From an uncultured Bacteroidales bacterium (GTDB lineage Bacteria; Bacteroidota; Bacteroidia; Bacteroidales; F082), in contig ONFO01000002.1 of the NCBI GenBank assembly GCA_900317155.1, forward strand, positions 1 to 64,000: DNA of 64,000 nucleotides, given 5' to 3'. How positions within the stretch are numbered: position 1 is the first letter of the stretch; each line of letters opens with the position of its first letter. The position numbers and the translations under genes were made by a program. Shown piece by piece: positions 41,335 to 48,680 of this stretch. The notes under the pieces are model-generated. The model was not told the DNA's origin, searched no databases, and saw nothing but the letters and a program-made list of their open reading frames with translations.

Positions 41335-42443
41335 ACTAACTCCAACATTTGCGCCGTCCACTCATCCTGAAAGTCATCAGGATAATCGCTCAGATTACCT
41401 TTAGAATCGCACGTGATGAGGGTAATCTCTGGAGCTATTTCCTTATCCGTATAAGCAAAATGCTGTATGATGCTGTCAGTCGGCTTCAGCGTACCTTTCT
41501 TCATAGAGATACGCATACCGTTCACCACGTGGTCACTATGGGTCTCAATAATCAGCTGCAAGTCCCTATTTATCGACTGCTCAATCAGGAATTCCATAAT
41601 GCGCGACTGTGCCCCAGGATGCAAGTGGGCTTCCGGGTTCTCGATAATGACAACGCTACCCTTTTCGGCCAACAGTGTACCTACGATAACTGGCAAGACA
41701 TAGCTGTAACCAAAACCCACATTCACAGGATGAAACAGTTGTTCACCGTCACGCGAATTAAGCATCAGTTCCAGCCTCGTAGCCTTGGGGTCAACTATCT
41801 TCATGGCGGCTCCATTCAAAATCCTTGAGAGCCATTGTCCCACATAGTCAACAAATTCGGGGGTCTGGTGCGAAAGTGCATTCAACAGGTTCTCTCCCTT
41901 TGTACCAATATTGTTTGGTGGAAGCGAATCGTTTCGCGTCACATCATTTACAGGGCCTAAACGTCCTGCTGATATATAAACGATACTCTTCAACTGTTGC
42001 AACACGCTGATATCAGACGTTGAGAACGCCACTTTACCGCCTTCGGCAGTTGCCTCCGTAGCTTGTGTCGTCTGCACTACAAACCTGTCTTCGCCATTAT
42101 AGAATAAGGTTGATAATCGGCCCAACTGTGGTTTGTCAGCAAACGAAGAAAAGCCCATTTCCACCGTTTCCTTATCGGTATCTATCCAAAACTTTATTTC
42201 TTCCTGTTCGCTACCAGCAGTCTTGATATCAGCAAAGGTATCCAGTTCCACTTGTTTTCCTACGATACTCAACTGATCCAAGTCGTTACGCTCTTTCATG
42301 GATTGCCCTATAAGAAGCAAAGCCTGCGACAGTGATGACTTACCACGACCATTGTGACCATACAATATGGTGATTTTGGCCAACTTGATGTCTTTCTTTT
42401 CAGAAAAGCACTTGAAATTCTGAAGTGATACAGACTCTATCAT
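41331..42443 (-). CDS. AAA ATPase, DUF3696-like (AAA_15 group)
   Basis: The 370-residue ATPase begins MIESVSLQNFKCFSEKKDIK with Walker A YGHNGRGKSSLSQAL. It ends with Walker B VVIIENPEAHLHPGAQSRIM, the switch His in LIIETHSDHVVNGMRI and a C-terminal GNLSDYPDDFQDEW as in DUF3696-type ATPases. Such ATPases are the motor or sensor in many defence systems. Four-base overlaps on both sides (42440-42443 and 41331-41334) lock it into one operon with a Cas2-like protein and an unknown protein. Confidence 0.85.
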   Translation of the reverse strand: MIESVSLQNFKCFSEKKDIKLAKITILYGHNGRGKSSLSQALLLIGQSMKERNDLDQLSIVGKQVELDTFADIKTAGSEQEEIKFWIDTDKETVEMGFSSFADKPQLGRLSTLFYNGEDRFVVQTTQATEATAEGGKVAFSTSDISVLQQLKSIVYISAGRLGPVNDVTRNDSLPPNNIGTKGENLLNALSHQTPEFVDYVGQWLSRILNGAAMKIVDPKATRLELMLNSRDGEQLFHPVNVGFGYSYVLPVIVGTLLAEKGSVVIIENPEAHLHPGAQSRIMEFLIEQSINRDLQLIIETHSDHVVNGMRISMKKGTLKPTDSIIQHFAYTDKEIAPEITLITCDSKGNLSDYPDDFQDEWTAQMLELV

Positions 42444-42739
42444 TGTTGTCCTCTTTTTTCTTTAAACCAGTTCCAGAAATTCTTGGGCATCCAGCCTTGA
42501 TGTTCAGTGTTGTCTATCCTCGTAATGAACAGACTGTCGTTATCATCTATGAACTGCCTAAGAGATTCGTACATGGTCTCAGTTTTCTTAGCCGAAAAGT
42601 CAGATATTGCCATCACCCAAAACGACTCCATCGGGTGCTGCCAATTACCATCACCAGCCATCTTTTTAATACCGTCATACAACTCGTCGTATTTCCTTCC
42701 AGGGTGTCTCAAATCGTATGTGATCGCAAAAAACTTCAC
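42440..42739 (-). CDS. Cas2/SinR-like small protein
   Basis: The protein has 99 residues from a GTG start. It begins MKFFAITYDLRHPGRKYDEL, with the Tyr-Asp-Leu that ends strand 1 of Cas2-fold proteins. QHPMESFWVMAISDFSAKKT and DDNDSLFITRI fit the rest of the ferredoxin-like fold. It resembles the SinR/Cas2-like family, which includes stand-alone nucleases and toxins. No CRISPR array or cas1 is in the window, so it is not part of an adaptation module here. As the first gene of the operon it may act as nuclease or partner of the ATPase. Confidence 0.65.
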   Translation of the reverse strand: MKFFAITYDLRHPGRKYDELYDGIKKMAGDGNWQHPMESFWVMAISDFSAKKTETMYESLRQFIDDNDSLFITRIDNTEHQGWMPKNFWNWFKEKRGQQ

Positions 42740-42783
42740 GTCTTCAATTCTTTAAGTTTAAAACCATGCACTAATATGTGTTG

Positions 42784-42791
42784 CAAATTTA
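42784..42791 (-). promoter_or_regulatory. Promoter of the Cas2-like/ATPase operon
   Basis: The minus strand reads TAAATTTG, 45 bp before the GTG start. The operon therefore has its own promoter inside the glycan locus. Confidence 0.55.
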
Positions 42792-42885
42792 CAAATATTA
42801 TTCCATTCAGAAGCCGAAATAATATCAAAAACATTACAGATGTTCCTTATACACGTTTTTCGATATTATCGCGTCACGCTCTTGA

Positions 42886-42963
42886 TTACATTCACCCCTC
42901 CCGCGTAAGGTTCTCCAAAAAAACCGCCGTCCATTCCTGCCCATCTCCGCACAGCGTTCCGGA
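42886..42963 (-). pseudogene. Second orphan piece of the WbuB-like glycosyltransferase 3' end
   Basis: Minus-strand translation gives PERCAEMGRNGR followed, after small frameshifts, by the equivalents of ENLTREG. It matches the intact gene's PERCAEMGRNGRQF. It lies upstream of the Cas2-like operon, mirroring the piece at 40244. Confidence 0.7.
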
Positions 42964-42987
42964 TATTGTTTTCCCAGCTATCTTAAC

Positions 42988-43435
42988 AATAATTACCATG
43001 TTATTTGACACCAATCTTTCATCAATTCTCTTTTCGTATCTTTCGTGTCTTTCGATGTTTAACTACAAAACTCTACACTTCCAACTACTCTACACTCTAA
43101 ACTCTAAACTATTCCTTAACTACCACTTTAATCATCTCCACATACAATAATTCCCACGTAATTTGACACCAATCTTTCATCAATTCTATTTTCGTATCTT
43201 TCGTGTCTTTCGATGTTTAACTACAAAACTCTACACTTCCAACTACTCTAAACTATTCCTTAACCAACGCTTTAATCACCTCCACATACAATAATTCCCA
43301 TGTAATTTGACACCAATCTTTCGTCAATTCTCTTTTCGTATCTTTCGAGTCTTTCGATGTTTAACTAAAAACTCTACACTTCCAACTACTCTAAACTATA
43401 CACTCTCAACTCTAAACTATTTATTAACCACCCCC
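42988..43435. repeat. Three tandem units containing copies of the glycosyltransferase 3' end
   Basis: Units start at about 42988, 43146 and 43290. Each has TTTGACACCAATCTTTC, then CGTATCTTTCGTGTCTTTCG plus ATGTTTAACTA, then CACTTCCAACTACTCTA. At its end is a copy of the last codons of the gene (minus strand YVEVIK...VVK-stop; plus strand ATCACCTCCACATAC). The last unit runs into the real gene end at 43417. The shared TTTCGATGTT piece links it to palindrome family C. Confidence 0.85.
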
Positions 43436-44676
43436 TTTATCACCTCCACATACTTCCGAGTCCCCACCTCCCGCGTAAGGTTCTCCAAAATAAACTGCCG
43501 ACCATTCCTGCCCATCTCGGCACAGCGCTCAGGATGCTGCGACAACTCTTCAATAGCAGCCACAAACCCCTCCAAATCCCCAGCTTTAGTGAACACCCCA
43601 CAAGGTCTTGCGGTCCCTGAGCCTGTCGAAGGGCCGCCTTCCACTATCTCCTTCAGCTCCCCCTCATCGAAATTAGCCAGCACAGCACGACCACTTGACA
43701 TAATGCTCCAAGTCTTGCTCGGCATGGCCGCTCCACCAAGCCCTGGCTTGCAAGCCACGATGCACATATTGCCCAAGCCATACACTTTGGCCACCCGCTC
43801 GTAAGGCTGCAAAGGCAAAATCTTCAGATTGTCCAGTTGCTCCTTGGCCTTGGTGGCCTTGATTTCATCCTCCAAACCGCCTTTGCCAAAGATGATAAAC
43901 TCAATTTGTTTATTGTCTTTAAGCCTTCGTGCAGCATTGACGATGATTTCGATGTTCTGTGCATTGCCTAGATTGCCCGCATACACCACCCTGAACTTGT
44001 CCCTGCTGATGCCGAACTCCTCAAACAGCTCGTTTTCTTCATCTTTCACAGGGGTGATGGCATTTTCGTCCACCCAGTTATAAACAACTTCGATCTTCTC
44101 TTCCGGAACGCCTTTCGCCATGATGTTACGCTTGAAGTCTTGAGAGATAACGATGATCTTATCTGCATTGCGGTAGGTGAAGTTCTCTATACGGCGACCG
44201 ATTTTCCAGAGCAAAGAGCCTTTACGGGTCATGCCTGTGCCTACAAGGGAATCGGGGAAGACGTCTTGAAGGTTATAAACGAAAGGAACCCTTTTCAGCT
44301 TACTCAGCATACCGCCCAGCACGCCTTGTATGGGGGGCGTTGAAGCCAAATAGATGCAATCAATATCCTTAGCAAACAAGCCACGGTTGAACTGTTTTAT
44401 CCAACATAGGGTGTAACGCAAAGCACGAAGCACTGGAGTCTTTCCCTCAGCATAGAGTGAGAAACGATGTATGTTCAGATAACCATCAAATAGACTTTCC
44501 CGTTTTAGTTTTTTGTATTTATTTCTTTCTTCAGCAGAAATACCACGTGTTGGAGTTGGCGCATACAATTCTATGCTTATCTTCTCTTTGCACAATGCTT
44601 CCCTGATATTGTCGCCCAGATAGGAACTTGCAGCGGTTTCAGGAAAATAATATGCTGGTAGAAACAGTATTTTCAT
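43417..44676 (-). CDS. WbuB-family glycosyltransferase (GT4)
   Basis: The 419-residue GT-B enzyme begins MKILFLPAYYFPETAASSYL and has VYNLQDVFPDSLVGTGM, RVVYAGNLGNAQNIEIIV, IIFGKGGLEDEI and the donor-site region GGAAMPSKTWSIMSSGRAVL. WbuB-like enzymes transfer FucNAc or related sugars to undecaprenyl-linked acceptors, consistent with the FnlABC genes nearby. Residues about 343-354 (GGPSTGSGTARP) are encoded by a GC-rich palindromic repeat and are absent in homologues as I know them, which run from KEIVE to CGVFTKAGD. The frame is intact. Confidence 0.9.
   Translation of the reverse strand: MKILFLPAYYFPETAASSYLGDNIREALCKEKISIELYAPTPTRGISAEERNKYKKLKRESLFDGYLNIHRFSLYAEGKTPVLRALRYTLCWIKQFNRGLFAKDIDCIYLASTPPIQGVLGGMLSKLKRVPFVYNLQDVFPDSLVGTGMTRKGSLLWKIGRRIENFTYRNADKIIVISQDFKRNIMAKGVPEEKIEVVYNWVDENAITPVKDEENELFEEFGISRDKFRVVYAGNLGNAQNIEIIVNAARRLKDNKQIEFIIFGKGGLEDEIKATKAKEQLDNLKILPLQPYERVAKVYGLGNMCIVACKPGLGGAAMPSKTWSIMSSGRAVLANFDEGELKEIVEGGPSTGSGTARPCGVFTKAGDLEGFVAAIEELSQHPERCAEMGRNGRQFILENLTREVGTRKYVEVIKGVVNK
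43610..43637. repeat. Palindromic repeat inside the glycosyltransferase gene
   Basis: The core is GGTCCCTGAGCCTGTCGAAG flanked by GCGG and CCGC arms. I recall CCTTCGACAGGCTCAGGGAC as a widespread intergenic motif. Here it is in frame in a coding region. Confidence 0.7.
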
Positions 44677-44677
44677 T

Positions 44678-45340
44678 TTACTCAGCCATTCTTAAAAACT
44701 TTGCAGGCATACCTGCCCATATTTCTTTAAAACCAATATTCTTGGTTAAAACAGCACCCATACCAAGAGTTGCATAATCGGCAATGGTGATATGCTCCCT
44801 AATGGTTGAATTCAGGCCGATATGCACACCCTTGCCAATATTAAGGAAAGCTCCAACACAAGCTTGTGCAGCAATATGGCAAAAATCACCTATCACATTG
44901 TCGTGGCCGATGGTTGAGCAAACCATGGCAATACATCCTTTCCCTAACTTAGTATTGGAGGAGATGGCCACCATAGGCATAATCACACAACCAGGTCCAA
45001 GTTCGACATTTGGGGCAATATACGCGGTTGGGTGAACAAAAGTTGCCAGTTGTTCATTGGGTATAGGAAGCTCTTCTATCAACTTAATTCGTTCTTCTAC
45101 ACCATCAAGTCTCAAAATAGCAATAATGAAATAATAACCTTCTTTAACATATTTCTCCAAATCGTTTTTTATCGTTCCCACAACTGGAAAAGAGTCGATG
45201 ATTGTTCCAACAGGTACCCCATCATTGAGATAACCCACAACAACCCATTCATTATTTCCTCTTTTATTTGCGTCAAGGATGGCATTTGCAATTACACCGC
45301 CATTCCCTTCACCACCTAAAATCAATACTTTTTTACTCAT
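44678..45340 (-). CDS. PglD-like sugar N-acyltransferase
   Basis: The 220-residue protein has an N-terminal Rossmann-like nucleotide-sugar domain (KKVLILGGEGNGGVIANAIL) and a C-terminal left-handed beta-helix of hexapeptide repeats (VELGPGCVIMPMVAISSNTK to GAVLTKNIGFKEIWAGMPAK). PglD acetylates UDP-4-amino sugars in bacillosamine synthesis. Its stop is 1 bp before the glycosyltransferase ATG, and its start overlaps the CitE-like gene. Because that gene makes or splits a CoA ester, a non-acetyl acyl group is possible. Confidence 0.88.
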   Translation of the reverse strand: MSKKVLILGGEGNGGVIANAILDANKRGNNEWVVVGYLNDGVPVGTIIDSFPVVGTIKNDLEKYVKEGYYFIIAILRLDGVEERIKLIEELPIPNEQLATFVHPTAYIAPNVELGPGCVIMPMVAISSNTKLGKGCIAMVCSTIGHDNVIGDFCHIAAQACVGAFLNIGKGVHIGLNSTIREHITIADYATLGMGAVLTKNIGFKEIWAGMPAKFLRMAE

Positions 45341-46220
45341 ATCCGTTTATCATTTTGTTTTTTCTAATTATTTCATTTGCCATCTTTAGCATCGGAGGAC
45401 CTATAAATTTGTTATCCTTCACTGCCACACCTTTACCTTCACTGATGGCAGCTTCTGATAGTTGAACCATTTCTTTAGCCCATTCTACTTCTTCGGGAGA
45501 AGGAGAATAATAGCGGTGGCAGAGAGGCAACTCCTTGGGATTAAGGATAAGCATGCCATCAAAACCAAGTTTCTTGCTAAGAATAAGGTTATGCTCCAAA
45601 TCCTCAAGATCGTGGACACGAATATGAACTGTGTCAATAGCTGCAACACCGCAATTGTGAGCTCCGTTCACAATCATATTACGGGCAAAGAAAATACTTT
45701 GACCCTCAATATCATGCTTGCCTTCAAGGTCGGTCACATAGTCTTCACAACCGAAAGCCACGGCAACCACACGAGGACTAGCATTACAAATGTCTTGGAT
45801 GTTCATCACAGCCCCTGTTGTCTCAATCAGAGGGATAAGTTTGAATGTGCCTGGGGCAAAACCTTTGTCGTATTCAATGGTTTCAAGCAGTTTACCAATG
45901 AAGTAAATGTCTTCACCTCGGCGGGCTTTGGGGTACATAAAACCTGTAACACCTTCAATAGCCAGTTGATAAACGTCCTTCAATAAATGACCACTCTCGC
46001 GGTCATTAATACGAGGAAACAGAATCCGGTTTTTGAAATAACCTTCACGAACATACTGTACAATCTTGTCGCGTGCCACCTGCTTGTTTTCCACGGGTTG
46101 AACACTGTCCTCGATGTCGAGTAAAAGTATATCGGCATTGCTGCGCGATGCACTTTGCATTAGCCTGTCGTTGTGAGCAGGCACAAACATCAGGCTACGG
46201 GTTAAAAATTCGGTATTCAT
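45333..46220 (-). CDS. CitE-like HpcH/HpaI-family lyase
   Basis: The 295-residue TIM-barrel protein has TRSLMFVPAHNDRLM (Arg), ILLLDIEDSVQP (Asp/Glu metal site), KLIPLIETTGAVMNIQDI (Glu) and VAFGCEDYVTDLEG. This is the pattern of citrate lyase beta, malyl-CoA and citramalyl-CoA lyases. They cleave or form malyl- or citramalyl-CoA-type esters. It overlaps MaoC-like (4 nt) and PglD-like (8 nt) genes inside the glycan operon, so it probably makes an acyl group for a sugar. The substrate is not known. Confidence 0.85.
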   Translation of the reverse strand: MNTEFLTRSLMFVPAHNDRLMQSASRSNADILLLDIEDSVQPVENKQVARDKIVQYVREGYFKNRILFPRINDRESGHLLKDVYQLAIEGVTGFMYPKARRGEDIYFIGKLLETIEYDKGFAPGTFKLIPLIETTGAVMNIQDICNASPRVVAVAFGCEDYVTDLEGKHDIEGQSIFFARNMIVNGAHNCGVAAIDTVHIRVHDLEDLEHNLILSKKLGFDGMLILNPKELPLCHRYYSPSPEEVEWAKEMVQLSEAAISEGKGVAVKDNKFIGPPMLKMANEIIRKNKMINGYE

Positions 46221-46681
46221 GATGGATTTTGTTTTTTTACTAATACATTTCGACGGAAAGAGATGACATCTTCGCCACGTTGGTTGTAACCAACGGTTTC
46301 GACATAAACGATACCACGGTCGTTTTTTGACTGTGATTCACGTTTGTCCAAAATCTTGGTACGGGCATAGATGGTGTCACCAACAAAAGTCGGAGCCAGA
46401 TGTTTGATACTTTCATAACCAAGATTAGCAATAGCCTTACCGCTCACATCAGGCACTGTCATACCTACCACAAGTGAAAACACAAGCGTACCCACCACCA
46501 ATACTTGACCATGCTGATTACGGCTTGCATAGTCTACATTGGTGTGAACGGGATGGTGGTTCATCGTCATCAAACTAAAGAAGTTGTTGTCACTTTCGAA
46601 AATGGTTTTGGAGAGTGCATGTTTTATTTCCGAACCAACTTCGAACTCTTCAAAGTATAAGCCTAAAACTGATTGATTCAT
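46217..46681 (-). CDS. MaoC-like dehydratase
   Basis: The 154-residue hot-dog fold protein has FEEFEVGSEIKHALSKTIFE, NNFFSLMTMNHHPVHTNVDY and HGQVLVVGTLVFSLVVGMTV. The subfamily looks like mesaconyl- or itaconyl-CoA hydratases, which work with CitE-type lyases. It lies 3 bp after the ATP-grasp gene and overlaps the CitE-like gene (ATGA). It probably hydrates or dehydrates a CoA ester used for glycan decoration. Confidence 0.85.
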   Translation of the reverse strand: MNQSVLGLYFEEFEVGSEIKHALSKTIFESDNNFFSLMTMNHHPVHTNVDYASRNQHGQVLVVGTLVFSLVVGMTVPDVSGKAIANLGYESIKHLAPTFVGDTIYARTKILDKRESQSKNDRGIVYVETVGYNQRGEDVISFRRNVLVKKQNPS

Positions 46682-46684
46682 GTT

Positions 46685-47872
46685 TTATTGATTTTTTATT
46701 GTTATTCTCAATGTTCTTAACGCTTTTTCACACGTTTTTACTGCTTCTTCAGCTGTAGCAGATTGTGCGATGACCGAGCCGATACGGTCATTGCTACAAT
46801 GTATGGGTGTGGACAGGTCGCCTACGGCTTTAGTCATGATGATTTGCCGTACACCTTCCACTTGCTTGGCTTCCTCTACTCCCGAAATGGACCTAATGAT
46901 GCCTTCTGGTGCATCCATATAGCGAATAGCAGCACCAAGATACCATTTAGGCTGAATATCAGGTTGGTTGCCCAAGGCCACATCAATGGTAGCCTTGACC
47001 ATATCAATGCCTGTTGAAAGAGGCACTAAAGAAGTTGTTATATTATCACCACCCATACGAGCGCCCAACTCTATCATCACAGGACCATGTTTCGTTACCA
47101 TCATCTCCACATGGGCTGGACCTTGGTCGATACCGACTGCTTGGCAAGCATGTATTGCTAAATTTTTGATGGCTTTTTGTGTCTCCAGAGGATGACGAGA
47201 CGGCTGACTATGTCCCATCTCCACGAAATGAGGTGCTCCCGTGGTCAGCTTGTCGGTGATTTGCAGAACGTTGGCTTTACCATCAACTACCATCACCTCA
47301 ACACTGACTTCATCGCCTTGCAGATATTCTTCAATAATCACCCGACCATGACGTGCCGAAGCATGGCTGTATTCATAAGATTGCAACAAATCCTCAAAAC
47401 CATGCGCCAACACCACACCATGGCTGCCGGCATTGTCGGTAGGCTTCATGATGCATGGATAGGACAACTGATTTTCAAGTGCTTTCAACTCCTCTAACGA
47501 ATCCACCGTAACAAACCAAGGCGAAGCCACATCATAGGCTTTAAAAGCCTTGATCATCTCGAACTTATCAGTAGCTTTGATTGCGGTGTCGTATGAAATG
47601 CTGTGTAACCCTAACTTTTCGGATACTCTTGCCACTCCACGCATTGGCATATCCGTTGCCAACGTCATGATGCCGTCTGGCTTGTAATCTTCAGCTGCCG
47701 CAAGCACAGCATCCTCGTCCATCGTCGATGCATTGTAATACTTATCGGCATATTGTATGCCAATGGCCTGCGGATTGAAATCCACTACAGCCACACATAA
47801 TCCCATTTCCTTAGCTTTAAGAATGGCTGGCAGTTGTAGCACCGAAGCGCCAACAATCATTAGTCGTTTCAT
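46685..47872 (-). CDS. ATP-grasp carboxylate ligase
   Basis: The 395-residue protein has an N-terminal Rossmann-like lid (MKRLMIVGASVLQLPAILKA), then YPCIMKPTDNAGSHGVVLAH (ATP lysine and glycine loop), EEYLQGDEVSVEVMVVDGKA and MIELGARMGGDN (metal-binding Glu/Asn). This is the order of ATP-grasp enzymes that join a carboxylate to an amine or thiol. In this operon it could activate or attach the acid made by the CitE/MaoC pair to an amino sugar. The start codon overlaps the sugar-transferase stop (TAATG). Confidence 0.85.
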   Translation of the reverse strand: MKRLMIVGASVLQLPAILKAKEMGLCVAVVDFNPQAIGIQYADKYYNASTMDEDAVLAAAEDYKPDGIMTLATDMPMRGVARVSEKLGLHSISYDTAIKATDKFEMIKAFKAYDVASPWFVTVDSLEELKALENQLSYPCIMKPTDNAGSHGVVLAHGFEDLLQSYEYSHASARHGRVIIEEYLQGDEVSVEVMVVDGKANVLQITDKLTTGAPHFVEMGHSQPSRHPLETQKAIKNLAIHACQAVGIDQGPAHVEMMVTKHGPVMIELGARMGGDNITTSLVPLSTGIDMVKATIDVALGNQPDIQPKWYLGAAIRYMDAPEGIIRSISGVEEAKQVEGVRQIIMTKAVGDLSTPIHCSNDRIGSVIAQSATAEEAVKTCEKALRTLRITIKNQ

Positions 47873-48483
47873 TATTTATTATAGCTTTGTTCCGTGTTGA
47901 TGTTTTTTCTGGCGATAACCGACCACACGGTTTGAGAAAGGATTTTAATATCCATCCAAAAGGTGACATGATCAGCATAATAGGCATCCCAATGAAATTT
48001 TTCCTCGTTTGTGATAGAGTTTCTGAAATAGGCTTGAGCATATCCCGTCACGCCAGGTTTCAAGCTAAAACTCTTTTTCCAATCTTCGTTCATCTCTTCT
48101 AACTTCCTTTCGGGATTGTAAAGTTTCGGCCTTGGTCCAACAAAACTCATGTCTCCGGTCAGGATGTTTAGAAACTGGGGAAATTCATCAAGTGAAGTCT
48201 TGCGCATAATACGTCCGATTGGGGTTACACGCGGGTCGTTGTCGCTATTGAATGTACTTCCATCGGCATTACGCAAATCAGGCGAATTGACATACATCGA
48301 GCGCAATTTGAACATCTTGAATGGCTTATATCCCTTTCCTGCACGCGTTGCATTATAGAACACAGGTCCCTTGTCTGTCAGCCAGATGATAGGAGCCAAA
48401 ATGATGATTTCAAGAAGCACAAAGGGCAGCAGAATCAGACTGCCAATGATATCAAATAATCGTTTGAAAAAGTGTTGGTACAT
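47872..48483 (-). CDS. Initiating polyprenyl-phosphate sugar transferase (PglC-like)
   Basis: The 203-residue protein has a short N-terminal membrane re-entrant helix (FDIIGSLILLPFVLLEIIIL) and the catalytic core TRAGKGYKPFKMFKLRSMYV, TSLDEFPQFLNIL, MSFVGPRPKLYNPE. It ends after the PVTGYAQ-type motif. It is the short, monotopic phosphoglycosyl transferase class that moves a sugar-1-phosphate to undecaprenyl phosphate and starts the glycan. Remnants of two related enzymes lie at 30.6 and 34.1 kb. Confidence 0.92.
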   Translation of the reverse strand: MYQHFFKRLFDIIGSLILLPFVLLEIIILAPIIWLTDKGPVFYNATRAGKGYKPFKMFKLRSMYVNSPDLRNADGSTFNSDNDPRVTPIGRIMRKTSLDEFPQFLNILTGDMSFVGPRPKLYNPERKLEEMNEDWKKSFSLKPGVTGYAQAYFRNSITNEEKFHWDAYYADHVTFWMDIKILSQTVWSVIARKNINTEQSYNK

Positions 48484-48680
48484 TTATGTTTTTGTTTTAA
48501 AGATAAATAGAAGAAGATGAAAAACACCTTTCATGCATAGGAATGAAATTCCATTATTTTCTAATTGTTCATTGTATTATGTAATCTACAGTCTTTGTTT
48601 GGATACCTTTCGAGAATATTTTTCATCCACATGTTCTATTGGCCCCCCAACAACTTTTTTGTTTCTAGCCATAACAAGGG

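Noticed and set aside
42440-42739. Part of a CRISPR-Cas adaptation module
   Set aside because: The protein is Cas2-like, but there is no cas1, other cas gene or repeat-spacer array in the window.
42425-43150. 241-residue plus-strand frame
   Set aside because: It covers the antisense of the Cas2-like gene and the tandem repeats. The composition is non-protein-like.
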